Origin: Paenibacillus_E sp040812395
GTDB lineage: Bacteria > Bacillota > Bacilli > Paenibacillales > NBRC-103111
Reading direction: 5' to 3'
Length of the DNA: 64,000 nt
NCBI RefSeq assembly: GCF_040812395.1
Contig: NZ_JBFNXH010000002.1
Coordinates: forward strand, 496,001 to 560,000
In this document: in pieces, positions 49,527-59,438 of the stretch
Layout of the letters: each line of letters opens with the position of its first letter
How positions within the stretch are numbered: position 1 is the first letter of the stretch
Translations under genes and position numbers: made by a program
The notes under the pieces: model-generated
Told to the model about the DNA's origin: nothing
The model's input: only the letters and a program-made list of their open reading frames with translations
Database searches by the model: none

Positions 49527-50651
49527 ATGAACATATTGCAAGCATTGTTTTTTCCGCCGGAACAACCCGGTGGGGTGTCATCCATGGTTCCCTATATTTT
49601 GGACCGATTTAATAAAAAAGGCTGGGAGATGGAGTTGTTTTCGCTGCCTAAACGCATTCGCGGCAAGGGGACAGAGGAAGTGGAATTTGCCACTTTCGAT
49701 TGGCGGAAATATGCCGGAAACCCGATTGTTGATAAATACATCCAGACCTATAAGGATTACGTGTGGTGGACCAAGCTGCGATTGTCGAAAAACTATGATA
49801 TTATTCATGCGCATCATCCGATCGCTGGCCTCGTGATGAAACAGATCTATCCGGATACGCCGGTTATCCTCACGATTCACTCGAGTTTTGAGAAAGAGCT
49901 GATTCTGAACGGTCGGATCGCGGAAAATGGGATTGAACATCAATTCCTGACCGCTATTTATGGTGAGCTGGAAGCGAAAGTCGATCAGATGATTACCGTT
50001 TCGAATTCATTCAAGCAATATTTGGCTGAATACATGCAGGATAACGAACGAGTCGGCGTCATTCCGAACGGCTTTGATGAGAAACGGTTCCGGCCGATTT
50101 CACATGAAAATCAGGTGACGCAATTCATTACCGTTTGTCGTTTAGTTCCGGCAAAAGGTTTGGATACGCTGCTCATCGCTTGCGGAGAATTGAAAAAACG
50201 TGGACTTCCCTTTGTGCTGCATATCATCGGAGATGGGCCAAGCCGGCAAGAACTCGAGCAGCTCGCTATCGAGCAGAACATTTATGAAGACACGATTTTC
50301 TATGGCTATATGCTGCATCCGGAAGAATTTATGCCATTCTTCGATGTGTTTGTTCTGCCTTCCAGAGCGGAGGCGTTCGGTTCGGTGTTTGCCGAAGCCG
50401 CGTTATGCTGGCTGGCACTCGTAGGAACGAATGTCGGCGGCATAGCCGAGCAGATCGAACATGGACATAACGGATTGCTAGTGCCGGTTGGCGATGCGAT
50501 GGCGCTCAGTCATGCGCTGGAAAAGGTCATCATCGATCCGACGTTCCGGTACAATTTGGCGCGAACCGCGTGGGAAAAGGCGAAAAAAACGTATTCGCTC
50601 AACCGTGTGCTGCGCCAGTTGAAAAGCGTATACGAAAGATATCAAGTATAG
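49527..50651 (+). CDS. Glycosyltransferase family 4 protein
   Basis: A 374-residue cytoplasmic GT-B enzyme. The N-terminal domain opens with MNILQALFFPPEQPGGVSS, and the C-terminal UDP-sugar-binding part has CRLVPAKGLDTLLIA and the retaining-enzyme EX7E motif (EAFGSVFAE). The nearest type is spore-coat or capsule glycosyltransferases such as CotSA/GT4. The acceptor is unknown. GGAGAGGGG lies about 10 bases before the ATG. It starts 175 bp from the divergent cyclase gene and is followed 12 bp later by the YhaO-like gene. Confidence 0.9.
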   Translation: MNILQALFFPPEQPGGVSSMVPYILDRFNKKGWEMELFSLPKRIRGKGTEEVEFATFDWRKYAGNPIVDKYIQTYKDYVWWTKLRLSKNYDIIHAHHPIAGLVMKQIYPDTPVILTIHSSFEKELILNGRIAENGIEHQFLTAIYGELEAKVDQMITVSNSFKQYLAEYMQDNERVGVIPNGFDEKRFRPISHENQVTQFITVCRLVPAKGLDTLLIACGELKKRGLPFVLHIIGDGPSRQELEQLAIEQNIYEDTIFYGYMLHPEEFMPFFDVFVLPSRAEAFGSVFAEAALCWLALVGTNVGGIAEQIEHGHNGLLVPVGDAMALSHALEKVIIDPTFRYNLARTAWEKAKKTYSLNRVLRQLKSVYERYQV

Positions 50652-50663
50652 GGGTATGTATAG

Positions 50664-51944
50664 ATGAAACGACTGCGGTTCGTACATGCAGCGGATTTGC
50701 ACGTGGACAGTCCGTTCAAAGGCATGTCGGCGCTGCCGGAGCGGGTGCGTGAGCGCATCAGGGAATCAACCTTTGGTGCGCTCAAAGAACTCGTGAGGTT
50801 AGCCATAGATAAACAGGTTGATTTCGTACTGATCAGCGGCGATGTGTACGATCTGTCGGATCGTTCGCTGCGAGCGCAAATTCGTTTCCAGAAAGCGATG
50901 GAGCAATTGGCCTCACAGGATATACCCGTTTATATCATACATGGGAATCACGATCCCGAGGATGGACGCGCGGCAAAGCTGGAATGGCCGGCAGCAGTCC
51001 ATTTTTTTTCGTGCGATCGGGTGGAAACGCTGGTAGTATCCAAGCCGGATCGAGGGGCTATTGCGCAAATTCATGGCATTTCGTATCGGACCTCTTCCGT
51101 AACGGAGAATTTGGCTTTGCAGTTCAAAGCTGCGCAGGAGAGCTTGTATCAAATTGGTTTGCTGCATACAAATGTAGACGGCGATGCGGCACATGATAAC
51201 TATGCCCCTTGCACGAAGCAGGACTTGATGGGGAGCGGCTTGGATTATTGGGCGCTAGGGCATGTACATACAAGGAAAATTTTGCATGAGCACAAGCCGG
51301 CGATTGTGTACCCAGGCAACATACAGGGCAGAAGCATTCGCGAAATAGGCGCCAGAGGATGCTACATCGTGGATGTTCACGAGGATGGCAGGGCAGAGCT
51401 GACGTTTGAAAGCTTGGATCGGGTCCGTTGGTTTCATGAAAGGATATCGGTTGCAGGCCTACAGACCGAACAGGAATTGAAGGACAAGCTCAGCGAGCAA
51501 ATTGAGCGAATTCGCGACGAGGCAGCCGGCCGGGATGCTGTCGTCCGTTTCGTGCTTGAAGGGCGCAGCGCCGTGCATGCGCTGCTGCGCAAAGGGCGGG
51601 CGTTGGATGAACTGGCCGCAGAATTTCGCGAGGACGAGGCGGAGCGCAGCCGATTCGTCTGGATCGAGGGGATCGAGGACCACACGGGCAGCGAGATCGA
51701 TCTTGAAGCGCTGCTGCAGGAGAAAAGCTTTCTCGGCGATCTGCTGCGGTTGTCGCAAGCGCTGCAGGGGGACGATGCAGCACTTGAAGAATTCGCCGCA
51801 GAAGCGCTGGCAGCGCTGCAGAGCTTGCCGCAGGCAGCCGGAGCGCCGGCCGCGGCCGATCTTGACCGACTGCGGCAGTGGCTGCGCGCCGCGGAAGAAC
51901 TGGCCGCAGACTTCTTAGCTACGGATGGGGGGTGGCAGGAATGA
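50664..51944 (+). CDS. yhaO: DNA repair exonuclease, SbcD/YhaO-like
   Basis: A 426-residue metallophosphoesterase of the SbcD/Mre11 group. Motifs: HAADLHVDSPF (D11/H13), LISGDVYDLSD, HGNHDPEDG, and GHVHTRK. It should bind two Mn ions and cut DNA ends with its ATPase partner. The C-terminal cap region is GC-rich and helical. Its stop overlaps the start of the partner gene by ATGA, giving a coupled pair as in B. subtilis yhaO-yhaN. Confidence 0.9.
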   Translation: MKRLRFVHAADLHVDSPFKGMSALPERVRERIRESTFGALKELVRLAIDKQVDFVLISGDVYDLSDRSLRAQIRFQKAMEQLASQDIPVYIIHGNHDPEDGRAAKLEWPAAVHFFSCDRVETLVVSKPDRGAIAQIHGISYRTSSVTENLALQFKAAQESLYQIGLLHTNVDGDAAHDNYAPCTKQDLMGSGLDYWALGHVHTRKILHEHKPAIVYPGNIQGRSIREIGARGCYIVDVHEDGRAELTFESLDRVRWFHERISVAGLQTEQELKDKLSEQIERIRDEAAGRDAVVRFVLEGRSAVHALLRKGRALDELAAEFREDEAERSRFVWIEGIEDHTGSEIDLEALLQEKSFLGDLLRLSQALQGDDAALEEFAAEALAALQSLPQAAGAPAAADLDRLRQWLRAAEELAADFLATDGGWQE

Positions 51945-54900
51945 GAATCACATCCCTGCATGTGGATGGCTTCGGCAGCTTACAGGGCAAGCAGCTGGAC
52001 ACGGATTCACCGGTGGCGCTGTTCTATGGTGCCAACGAAGCGGGCAAGAGCACGCTCATGGGCTTTGTCCGTGCGGTGCTGTTCGGCTTTCCGCCCCGTT
52101 CGAACCGGGCGGAGCGTTATGAACCGCTGGGCGGGGGCACCCACGGCGGCGCCCTGACCCTGCTCGATGCGCAGGGTCAAATCATTCGCGTCGAACGCTA
52201 CGACGCGCCTGCCGCAGGCGGCAGACGAGCCTCTGCGGGGCTCGTGAAGGTGACCCTCGGTGATGGCACCACCGGGGGCGAGGAACTGCTGAACACGCTG
52301 CTGGGCGGCCTGTCGGCCGACCTCTTTCGCAGCTTGTTCGCCTTCGGGCTTACCGAGTTGCAGGAGCTGCGCACCTTGCAGACGGACGAGCTCAGCGGCT
52401 ATCTGTACAGCGCTGGGCTGGGCGTGAGCGGCTCGGCCATCATGGAGGCCGAGCGCAAGCTGACGGCGCAGGCCGACGGCCTGTACAAGCCCCGCGGACG
52501 CAATCAGGAGATCAATCGTCTCCTGAGAGAGCTTGAGGGGCTGGAGCACACGCTTCGCCGCAGCAAGGACCACGCAGCCGAGTATGATCGGCTGCGTGAG
52601 GAGCGCCGCTCCGCCGAGGGGCGCATTGCCGCTTTGGAGCGGCAGCAGGAGGCGCTGCAGGCGGAGCTGCACAAGCTCAGCCTGGCCGGCAAGGCGCGCA
52701 GCGGATGGCTCCGCTTGCGCCATATCGGCCAGGAGCTGGCGGCGCTTCCCGCGCTGGCAAGCTTCCCCGAGCATGCCTCGACGAGACTCGAAGCGCTGGA
52801 AGCGGAGCTAGAGCGCGCGGAGGCGGAACGCACGCGCCTCACGGTCAAGCAGTTGGGCTTGCAGAGCCAACTGCTTGCTATGGAGCTGGTGCCCGATTTG
52901 CTGCTGCACCAGGTCGAGCTCAACCATCTGCTGGAGGGCGCGTCCAGCTATGAAGAGAATAAGCGCAGCGTCATAGAGCTGCGCGTCGAGCAGGAGCATC
53001 TGCGCTTGCAGGTGAACCGATTGCTAGGGCAAATCGACGAGCGCTGGGTGGAGCAGACGCTAGTTGCTTTTCCCGTATCGATTTCGCTGCGCGAGCAGGT
53101 TCGTTCCTTCCGGGATGCTTTCCAAAGCCGCCGCGCGGCGGAACTTCGCATCCGGACGGAAATCGGCAGTCTCCGTGCGCAGCGCAGCCGAGAACAAGAA
53201 CATATCCAATCCATAGAAATGGATTTGCATAGAAAAGGTATTCATTTAGATCGATTAGACGCTATGAGGGACAGATCCTTGGAAGGAAGCGCTGCGCTGC
53301 AACGGCTGTCGAGGGACTATGCGCAGTGGCAGCTGCTCCTCCGGGATGTGCAGCATCATCGAGAGCGCCAAGAGGAGAAACGTCAGTACCAGCTTCATCT
53401 CGAAGAAGCGGCTGCGCAAAGCCATTCATCTTCGCGACGCAATCAACAAAGGCTTTTCTTGCTGATGTCGGTGTTGACCATCTTGGTTCCTGGTTGGCTG
53501 TTAGTGAAGCAAGATAGGGGCACAGCACTGCTTGTTTTTGTGCTTTTTGCCGTGATTTCATTATATATATTACTAGCGGGTCGGGGGACGAAACCGAAGC
53601 GTTCCTCACGTGTTTGGCCTTCCACGCTTATTGCGGATGGAAGGGGAGAAGGGAGCCTGCATGCGGAAGAAGGGCAGCGTGTCATAGAGGAACTGCACCG
53701 CTTGGAACGCAGCTTGCAGGATCAAGTGCAAAGGCAGATGCAGCTCCACGGACAGGCTTACGCTGAGGCTTCGGCATCGATAGCGGACGATTGGCAGGAG
53801 CGTGATCGCCAGTTCCCTTTGCAGGAGCTTCAGCCGCAGCTTGATGCCTGGCTGCGCGAGGCGGAGACGCGGGAGCTTCAGCGCGGCGAACAGGATCGCA
53901 AGCTTGAGAAGCTCAGGGATGCCAAAGATTCGCTGCAGCAGCTGCAGCAACAGGAAGATACGCAGAACGATGATCTATCTGCGTTAATGGAAGAGCTGGA
54001 ACAGCTTCAGACAGAGTGGGGCAGTTGGCTTGCATCACTCCAACTAAGCATCCATCTTTCGCCGGATGCCGCGCTTGAGACGATTCAAGCGATCGAGCAG
54101 GGCCATGAGCTGCTTCGGCAGTTAGGCAAGCTCGCGGCTAAGCAAGAATCGCTGCAAGAGGTTGTTGACCGTTTTGAGACAATGGCTGCGGCGCATCTTA
54201 AGCTGCCGCCCAATATGCATAATGAGCCGATCGTTGCGCTCAAACGCTGGAAAGAGCAGGAGCAGCACCAGCTTCATCTTCTTGCGGAGCAGCAGCGGCT
54301 GAATCAGCTTTATGCCGAGGGAGAGCAGGATCTCCTTGTCCTGAAAGAGACACTTCAGAGAACACAGGAGCGGCTGGATCAACTCCTCACCGAAGGGTCG
54401 GCGGCGGATGGCGAAGCGTTGCGCCTAAACGAGCGGCAGCAGGAAGCGCGAATGAAGCGAATCGATGAACAATATTTGCTGGAAACTTCCTTGGAATCGC
54501 TTGTCGGCAGGGAGCAGCTTCCCTCATTTATTGAACTTTTGGCATTGCACGGAGAAGACGAATTGGCTTCCAGGCTCGAGTTGCTGGAAAGTGAGCGGCA
54601 AAAAGCTGCAGAAGAAGCGAATGAACGCCGAGAGGCTGTCGGCAAGCTGACCGGTGAGATCAGCAAGCTGGAACAGGGCTCGGAGCATGCGGATCAGCTC
54701 CTGCAAGCCGAATCTTACCGGGCTTCGATTCGACAGCACGTGGATCAATATGCAATTGTATCCTTATCTTCGCTGCTTATGAAAAAAGCGCGGGACGTTT
54801 ATGAGCGGGATCGCCAGCCTGGCGTGCTTTTACGGGCATCCGCTTATTTTGAGAGAATGACCAATGGGCAGTTTACAGCGATTAAATCACCGTTTGGCGA

Positions 54901-55207
54901 GCAGAGACTAATCGCTGTGCGAGCGAATGGGCAACTGCTGGAGACAAGTCAGCTCAGCCGTGGAACGGCAGAACAGCTCTATCTTTCCATGCGCTTTGCG
55001 CTCGTGGAAGAATATGCGGGGAAAGCGGTGTTGCCGCTGGTGATGGATGATATTCTCGTGAATTTTGACGAGGTGCGCATGGAAAGCTGTTTGCGCGTTA
55101 TTGCCGATATCAGTAGTAGGCATCAAGTTTTTTTATTTACTTGCCACAGTCATGTTCGTGAGGCGGCGGTTCGCATTCTTGCAAGCCATCGTTTGATCCA
55201 TTTATAA
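51941..55207 (+). CDS. yhaN: SbcC/Rad50-like ATPase with membrane segment, YhaN-like
   Basis: A 1088-residue ATPase partner of YhaO. Walker A GANEAGKS lies at 30-37. Long coiled coils (about 180-500 and 560-960) flank two hydrophobic helices (about 504-546), the feature that separates YhaN from soluble SbcC. The C-terminal head has LSRGTAEQLYLSMRFAL (signature) and PLVMDDILVNFDEVR (Walker B). It should tether the nuclease complex at the membrane, probably acting on damaged or foreign DNA ends. The first half is richer in GC than the rest. The ATG overlapping the yhaO stop is the real start. Confidence 0.9.
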   Translation: MRITSLHVDGFGSLQGKQLDTDSPVALFYGANEAGKSTLMGFVRAVLFGFPPRSNRAERYEPLGGGTHGGALTLLDAQGQIIRVERYDAPAAGGRRASAGLVKVTLGDGTTGGEELLNTLLGGLSADLFRSLFAFGLTELQELRTLQTDELSGYLYSAGLGVSGSAIMEAERKLTAQADGLYKPRGRNQEINRLLRELEGLEHTLRRSKDHAAEYDRLREERRSAEGRIAALERQQEALQAELHKLSLAGKARSGWLRLRHIGQELAALPALASFPEHASTRLEALEAELERAEAERTRLTVKQLGLQSQLLAMELVPDLLLHQVELNHLLEGASSYEENKRSVIELRVEQEHLRLQVNRLLGQIDERWVEQTLVAFPVSISLREQVRSFRDAFQSRRAAELRIRTEIGSLRAQRSREQEHIQSIEMDLHRKGIHLDRLDAMRDRSLEGSAALQRLSRDYAQWQLLLRDVQHHRERQEEKRQYQLHLEEAAAQSHSSSRRNQQRLFLLMSVLTILVPGWLLVKQDRGTALLVFVLFAVISLYILLAGRGTKPKRSSRVWPSTLIADGRGEGSLHAEEGQRVIEELHRLERSLQDQVQRQMQLHGQAYAEASASIADDWQERDRQFPLQELQPQLDAWLREAETRELQRGEQDRKLEKLRDAKDSLQQLQQQEDTQNDDLSALMEELEQLQTEWGSWLASLQLSIHLSPDAALETIQAIEQGHELLRQLGKLAAKQESLQEVVDRFETMAAAHLKLPPNMHNEPIVALKRWKEQEQHQLHLLAEQQRLNQLYAEGEQDLLVLKETLQRTQERLDQLLTEGSAADGEALRLNERQQEARMKRIDEQYLLETSLESLVGREQLPSFIELLALHGEDELASRLELLESERQKAAEEANERREAVGKLTGEISKLEQGSEHADQLLQAESYRASIRQHVDQYAIVSLSSLLMKKARDVYERDRQPGVLLRASAYFERMTNGQFTAIKSPFGEQRLIAVRANGQLLETSQLSRGTAEQLYLSMRFALVEEYAGKAVLPLVMDDILVNFDEVRMESCLRVIADISSRHQVFLFTCHSHVREAAVRILASHRLIHL

Positions 55208-55253
55208 CATGAGAATTAGCGGACAACATCACCTGAAAGGAGGGGGAATGGGG

Positions 55254-55535
55254 ATGGAACCCGAAGGAGACAAGAAAAGAGAGCATCGCGAAATTACATA
55301 TCAGGTCGGTTGGAAAAAAGGGAAAATCGAGTGGAATGAAGGGATTTCTTCACCGCTTCATGTGCATTCCCTGAATCAGGCGGACGGGGAAACTTTGAAT
55401 GGACAGCGCTGGCTGCGGCTCTTGTGGCATGCTGTCCCAGCTCTGCCTGGCGCTCTTCTATTGCCTCTCTTATATGCGCTTCCCGTTGTCCTTTTTATAT
55501 TGACTATCGTTCTTGTATACAGTTTACGCTTGTAA
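55254..55535 (+). CDS. Small membrane protein, unrecognised
   Basis: A 93-residue protein with a charged N-terminal half and a hydrophobic C-terminal segment (about residues 66-92) able to span the membrane once or as a hairpin. AAAGGAGGGGG lies 4 bases before the ATG at 55248 and 10 before that at 55254, so either may be used. It follows yhaN by less than 50 bp and may be co-transcribed. No family was recognised. Confidence 0.6.
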   Translation: MEPEGDKKREHREITYQVGWKKGKIEWNEGISSPLHVHSLNQADGETLNGQRWLRLLWHAVPALPGALLLPLLYALPVVLFILTIVLVYSLRL

Positions 55536-55579
55536 AGCGTGCGCCACGTGCGCCATTACGATGAAAAGGGGGAATCTTC

Positions 55580-56011
55580 ATGAATTTGTTTTTAGCCATA
55601 GTTGGCGGCTTAATAGGTCTTATCGTTACAGGAGTTGCTGTGTATACGGCTTGGATGGTGCATCAGCTTTGGAAACAGCAAGATGAGGGCCTGAAGCGAT
55701 CCAGCCAGGCTGAGATTGCAGCCTCGTATTTCTCAAGATGGACGATCATGGACTATGCGGTTATCGGTTTATTTCTGATTGGGCTCCTGCTGCTGTTAGC
55801 TGAACTATTCGCCGTTCTCAGAGATAAAACGGCTTTGGAAAATTTCCATTTTGCCTATCTGTTAAGCGGCATTGTTCTATCTGCAATGGGAATGCTGCTG
55901 CTATTTGTTCGTTTGCTCGTCGTACTTGGATTTATCCGATCCGGCGCCTTACCTCACACGATTTCGCCAAACCATCAGAATAAGCCAGACCACACTGATC
56001 AAGCCGAATAA
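55580..56011 (+). CDS. Three-helix membrane protein, unrecognised
   Basis: A 143-residue protein with hydrophobic segments at about 4-27, 54-77 and 91-120 and a polar tail. AAAAGGGGG lies 6 bases before the ATG. The last 63 bases overlap the 3' end of the convergent YkvI-like gene on the other strand. Function unknown; it continues the direction of the yhaO-yhaN cluster. Confidence 0.7.
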   Translation: MNLFLAIVGGLIGLIVTGVAVYTAWMVHQLWKQQDEGLKRSSQAEIAASYFSRWTIMDYAVIGLFLIGLLLLLAELFAVLRDKTALENFHFAYLLSGIVLSAMGMLLLFVRLLVVLGFIRSGALPHTISPNHQNKPDHTDQAE

Positions 56012-56983
56012 TGGATATAAAGTAGTCATCAGCGCCTTGAAGCCGATCAGGGAGACGATATAGCTTAGACCCAGTATACTGATTAAAAGCACCTTGGGGT
56101 GCAGCTTGGTACGCTGTTGCAATTGGAGAGACAAGCCGTAGGCATCCGCAATATATGTAGTGAAGATTTCACCGTAGATGACGAGCAAATAAGCGATTTG
56201 CGGCACAGCGCCTAGGCGGGTAATGATGTTTCCCATCGGAATCTCGAATTGCGAGATGCCGGGCATTTGTGCGGATAAAGCGTAGTGTGCAGACAACAAG
56301 AGCAGTCCTATCCCCGCCCCGCCGAGCAATCCTCCCCAATAGAGAATGGAGCGATTCTGGATGGATGCTCCCATGGGAACCAGCACAGCTTGGGCCATAG
56401 CGAGGTTGAACGCGGTATAAAGGAAGGGTGCGAACCATATTTTAGCAAAAGCGTGATCGCTCGTGAGGGTTAACCAGTTGTTGGACGCAGGCGAATGCCA
56501 CGTATAAATCACGATGACGACACTAAACATCAGCATAATGGGAACGACAATGGAATTGACCGTCATAATCGCGCTAATGCCGCGGGACAGGACAAAGTAG
56601 GCGAGCAATAAAGTGACGAGCAGCCCCGTCTGATACGAAAGATGAAGCTGTTCTTCGAAAACAGTCCCGCCACCGGCAAGCATAACGGTTGTAATGCCGA
56701 ATAGAATGACCATCGTGAACAGACTGATCCAATCGCCGATTTTTTTGCCGAACAGCACTTTATTTAAATCTTCATAGGATTCAGCTTTAAGGTCATGGGC
56801 CATTAGCATAAGTTTGATCCCTATCCATACGAATAGGATGCTAGCAAGCCCGATTGTCAGTGTTGCCATCCAGCCGTATCGGGTGAAAAATTGTAAAATC
56901 TCCTGTCCGGAGGCGAATCCTGCTCCGACGATCGTACCGATATAAGTAAAAGCGACACGGACGATTTGTGATCCTGTTCGCAT
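55949..56983 (-). CDS. YkvI-family membrane transporter-like protein
   Basis: A 344-residue protein with about ten membrane segments. The opening IVRVAFTYIGTIVGAGFASG and QEILQFFTRYG are typical of the YkvI family, distant APC/NSS-fold transporters whose substrate is not known. I use the ATG at 56983 (GAGGAG 7-8 bases upstream) instead of an earlier in-frame start. Its 3' end overlaps the convergent gene at 55949-56011 by 63 bp, so transcripts of the two can pair. Confidence 0.87.
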   Translation of the reverse strand: MRTGSQIVRVAFTYIGTIVGAGFASGQEILQFFTRYGWMATLTIGLASILFVWIGIKLMLMAHDLKAESYEDLNKVLFGKKIGDWISLFTMVILFGITTVMLAGGGTVFEEQLHLSYQTGLLVTLLLAYFVLSRGISAIMTVNSIVVPIMLMFSVVIVIYTWHSPASNNWLTLTSDHAFAKIWFAPFLYTAFNLAMAQAVLVPMGASIQNRSILYWGGLLGGAGIGLLLLSAHYALSAQMPGISQFEIPMGNIITRLGAVPQIAYLLVIYGEIFTTYIADAYGLSLQLQQRTKLHPKVLLISILGLSYIVSLIGFKALMTTLYPLFGLISVVWLILMVWRNRVR

Positions 56984-57123
56984 ACATTGCTCCTCACTTC
57001 GTCGTTTGATATAGTACAAGGTATGTTCAGTTTGAAGGTAGCATGACAGGAACTTGGGGCAAGCCCTTTTTTCTGGTAAAATAGGTTTATATGGGAATAC
57101 GTTTATTCGGGAGTGTGTCTTTC

Positions 57124-57732
57124 GTGAAGGAAGCTCTTTATGATTTTATCGGTCATTATGGCTATATTGCCTTGTATCTCTTGCTTTCGGCAGGTATTGT
57201 AGGCGTACCTGTTCCTGATGAGACGTTAATGGCGTTCGTCGGCTCGTTAACTGCGCCTGGCGGCCCGTTTACTTACACGACGACCTTAATCGTAATATAC
57301 GCCGGAACCATGACAGGCATGGTTGTCAGCTATATGCTTGGCCATCGGGTCGGTAAGCCGTTTCTGTACCGCTATGGGAAATGGATCAAACTTACGCCAA
57401 GCCGAATCGAGAGAGCCGAGGGCTGGTTTAAGAAATATGGGCTTTGGGCCGTATTTTTTGGCTACTTTGTCCCAGGTGTCCGGCATTTTACTTGTTATTT
57501 ATCAGGGGTAAGCGGGGTCAAATTTTACAAATACTTATTGTACGCAGGAACCGGGGCCTTCGTGTGGTGTACAACCTTTTTGACACTAGGCCATTTTATC
57601 GGAAGCAACTTGGATGGCTTGTTCGAGCTTATCCACAAATATATGGGAATGAGTTTGATGATCCTGGCCGTATGTGCTGTCCTCGGAATCTTAATCTACC
57701 TGCGTTTCCGCAAACGAAGAGCACTGCATTAA
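57124..57732 (+). CDS. DedA-family membrane protein
   Basis: A 202-residue DedA/SNARE-associated protein. Conserved features: the N-terminal GVPVPDETLMAFVGSL re-entrant loop with its glutamate, and the central FFGYFVPGVRHFTCYLSG. Members flip undecaprenyl phosphate or other phospholipids across the membrane. I prefer the GTG at 57124, preceded by GGGAG, giving the usual start MKEALYDFI; the ATG at 57091 lacks a site. A bidirectional terminator follows at 57743. Confidence 0.9.
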   Translation: MKEALYDFIGHYGYIALYLLLSAGIVGVPVPDETLMAFVGSLTAPGGPFTYTTTLIVIYAGTMTGMVVSYMLGHRVGKPFLYRYGKWIKLTPSRIERAEGWFKKYGLWAVFFGYFVPGVRHFTCYLSGVSGVKFYKYLLYAGTGAFVWCTTFLTLGHFIGSNLDGLFELIHKYMGMSLMILAVCAVLGILIYLRFRKRRALH

Positions 57733-57742
57733 TACATACTAG

Positions 57743-57786
57743 AAAGACCATGATAGTTCCGAAACTTCGGAGACGTCATGGTCTTT
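57743..57786. terminator. Bidirectional terminator between dedA and the lipoprotein gene
   Basis: AAAGACCATGA pairs with TCATGGTCTTT, with an inner CCGAA/TTCGG stem. Genes on both sides converge on it. Confidence 0.88.
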
Positions 57787-57803
57787 GTCATTCTTTTATT
57801 CAA

Positions 57804-58511
57804 TTAGTGATCCGCGAATAGCTTAATGGATTGGATCGTGTTTTCTTTGGGATCAATGTCAATCTTAAGAATCGTGTTTTGTGATTTATAGGAAAGCACG
57901 AATGAGGTGTTCGTATCTGGTTTGCCCAGAATCGTAATCGCGTCCTGCGCTTTTTGGCCAAGTCTCAGTCCGCGGAGCCCTGGATCAATATCAAGAGAAT
58001 GAACATCAACGAACTCAAGCTGATCTTTTTTGTTAAAGCCAACTGAGAAATCCGTAAAATCGTACACTTCTATGGCATCTTCGTCTTCGTCCATGATGAA
58101 TTGTTTCTTCGCTTTGCCGAAACTGTCCAAAACGGTTTTCTTCGGCGTTGCGAGTTTTAAGCCCATCAATGTCGGCTTTTCCTGCTGATAAGCGTCTTCC
58201 GCTTTCACTTTTGGCTTGGCTGTAGGCTTGGCGCTTGTTACATTCTGCGGAATATCGGATAAGTCGGTCTTGTTCGTACCCGCGACTTGGGCTTCATGCT
58301 TGGCTTTGTCTTCAGGTGTTGATGTAGGCGCCGGTGAGGCCATCTGAATAGCCGGAGGCAAGCTTGCAAGAGCCACTGGCTGCACATAGGCTGGTGATGC
58401 TATTGGAGGCTGTGCGGACGGAACAGATGACTTTTGGCAGCCAGCTACCAGAAGTGAAGCGAACGCAACGGGCACACAGCTAAGAACGATTAATTTTACA
58501 GGTTTATTCAT
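57804..58511 (-). CDS. Lipoprotein of unknown function
   Basis: A 235-residue exported protein. Lipobox LVAGC puts the lipid on C25. A Pro/Ala/Ser/Thr linker runs to about 115. The C-terminal 120 residues seem to hold two related halves (GLKLATPKKTVLDSFGKAKK and LRLGQKAQDAITILGKPD) that recall BamE/SmpA-like folds. I chose the ATG at 58511 (AAAGGA 9 bases upstream) over longer alternatives. No partner genes. Confidence 0.78.
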   Translation of the reverse strand: MNKPVKLIVLSCVPVAFASLLVAGCQKSSVPSAQPPIASPAYVQPVALASLPPAIQMASPAPTSTPEDKAKHEAQVAGTNKTDLSDIPQNVTSAKPTAKPKVKAEDAYQQEKPTLMGLKLATPKKTVLDSFGKAKKQFIMDEDEDAIEVYDFTDFSVGFNKKDQLEFVDVHSLDIDPGLRGLRLGQKAQDAITILGKPDTNTSFVLSYKSQNTILKIDIDPKENTIQSIKLFADH

Positions 58512-58788
58512 CGTCATCTTTCCTTTCTGCCGAATAAACGTGAGGTGAAAACGCAACATTACTAATCATACCGCTTAACGGTTGTCAATCTCAATGCTCA
58601 ATTGTGAGCAATTATTGGCAATTTTAAACACTTATCTATATAGACACCTGTTCCTCTGTAAAAGTTTCACTTCAAAAGGCCTAAGTCTGTAAATTGGGAC
58701 TTGAAACCTACTTGATCAATATGGTAACTTACTCATAATACAATTAGGAGAGACTTTGATCTTTGCTCAAAGTATGGAGGTCGTCAAA

Positions 58789-59358
58789 ATGGAAATATTG
58801 AAGCAGCGGATCTTAGAAGTAGGTGTCGTCGTATCGGATCAAGTTCTTAAGCTGGACGCCATTCTGAATCATCAGGTGGATCCGGTGCTGATCATGGAGA
58901 TGGGGAAAGAGTTTGCGAGACTGTTCGGTGAGACCAAGCCTGATAAAATATTGACGGTGGAGTCTTCGGGTATCCCGATTGCTTTTGCCACCGCTTTGCA
59001 GCTTGGCGTCCCTATGGTTTTCGCTCGTCGCAAGAAGACGTTAACCATGGACCAGGATACATACAGCGAGCGCGTGCCTTCCTTTACCAAAGGCATTGTA
59101 ACGGACATTATGGTTTCCTCCCATTTATTGAAAAAAGGGGAGCGTGTGCTGCTCATTGATGATTTCATCGCGAATGGGGATGCTGCGCGCGGCTTGATCC
59201 GGATCATTGAGAAAGCGGAAGCGGAGCTTGTCGGCTGCGGGATTGTGGTTGAAAAGCTGTTCCAGGCAGGCGGGAAATCGATCCGTGAACGAGGTATTCG
59301 CGTGGAATCTTTGGCGCGTATTGCATCGCTGGCGAACGGGCAAATCACTTTTGACTGA
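58789..59358 (+). CDS. xpt: Xanthine phosphoribosyltransferase
   Basis: A 189-residue enzyme converting xanthine and PRPP to XMP in purine salvage. The PRPP loop is VLLIDDFIANGDAARG, and the start MEILKQRILEVGVVVSDQVL, plus TVESSGIPIAF, match Xpt closely. Length is normal. GGAGGT lies 7 bases before the chosen ATG; the frame is open 33 bases upstream without a site. Many xpt genes carry a guanine riboswitch, but I could not find its core in the 277 bp upstream, so control may differ. Confidence 0.93.
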   Translation: MEILKQRILEVGVVVSDQVLKLDAILNHQVDPVLIMEMGKEFARLFGETKPDKILTVESSGIPIAFATALQLGVPMVFARRKKTLTMDQDTYSERVPSFTKGIVTDIMVSSHLLKKGERVLLIDDFIANGDAARGLIRIIEKAEAELVGCGIVVEKLFQAGGKSIRERGIRVESLARIASLANGQITFD

Positions 59359-59438
59359 TTTTTCAAGTAAGGTATGCCTTCCCTGAAAGCGATTTTTCCT
59401 TTATAATGGTTTCATGGTAAGAGAGGAGGCTGACAACT

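Noticed and set aside
51941..55207. GC-rich first half of yhaN as foreign DNA
   Set aside because: The gene pair is a normal chromosomal one and the composition drifts gradually within one protein; coiled-coil Ala/Glu/Leu/Arg codons explain most of it.
58512..58788. Guanine/xanthine riboswitch before xpt
   Set aside because: The three-way-junction core and its conserved loop sequences were not found; ATATGG near 58718 is isolated.
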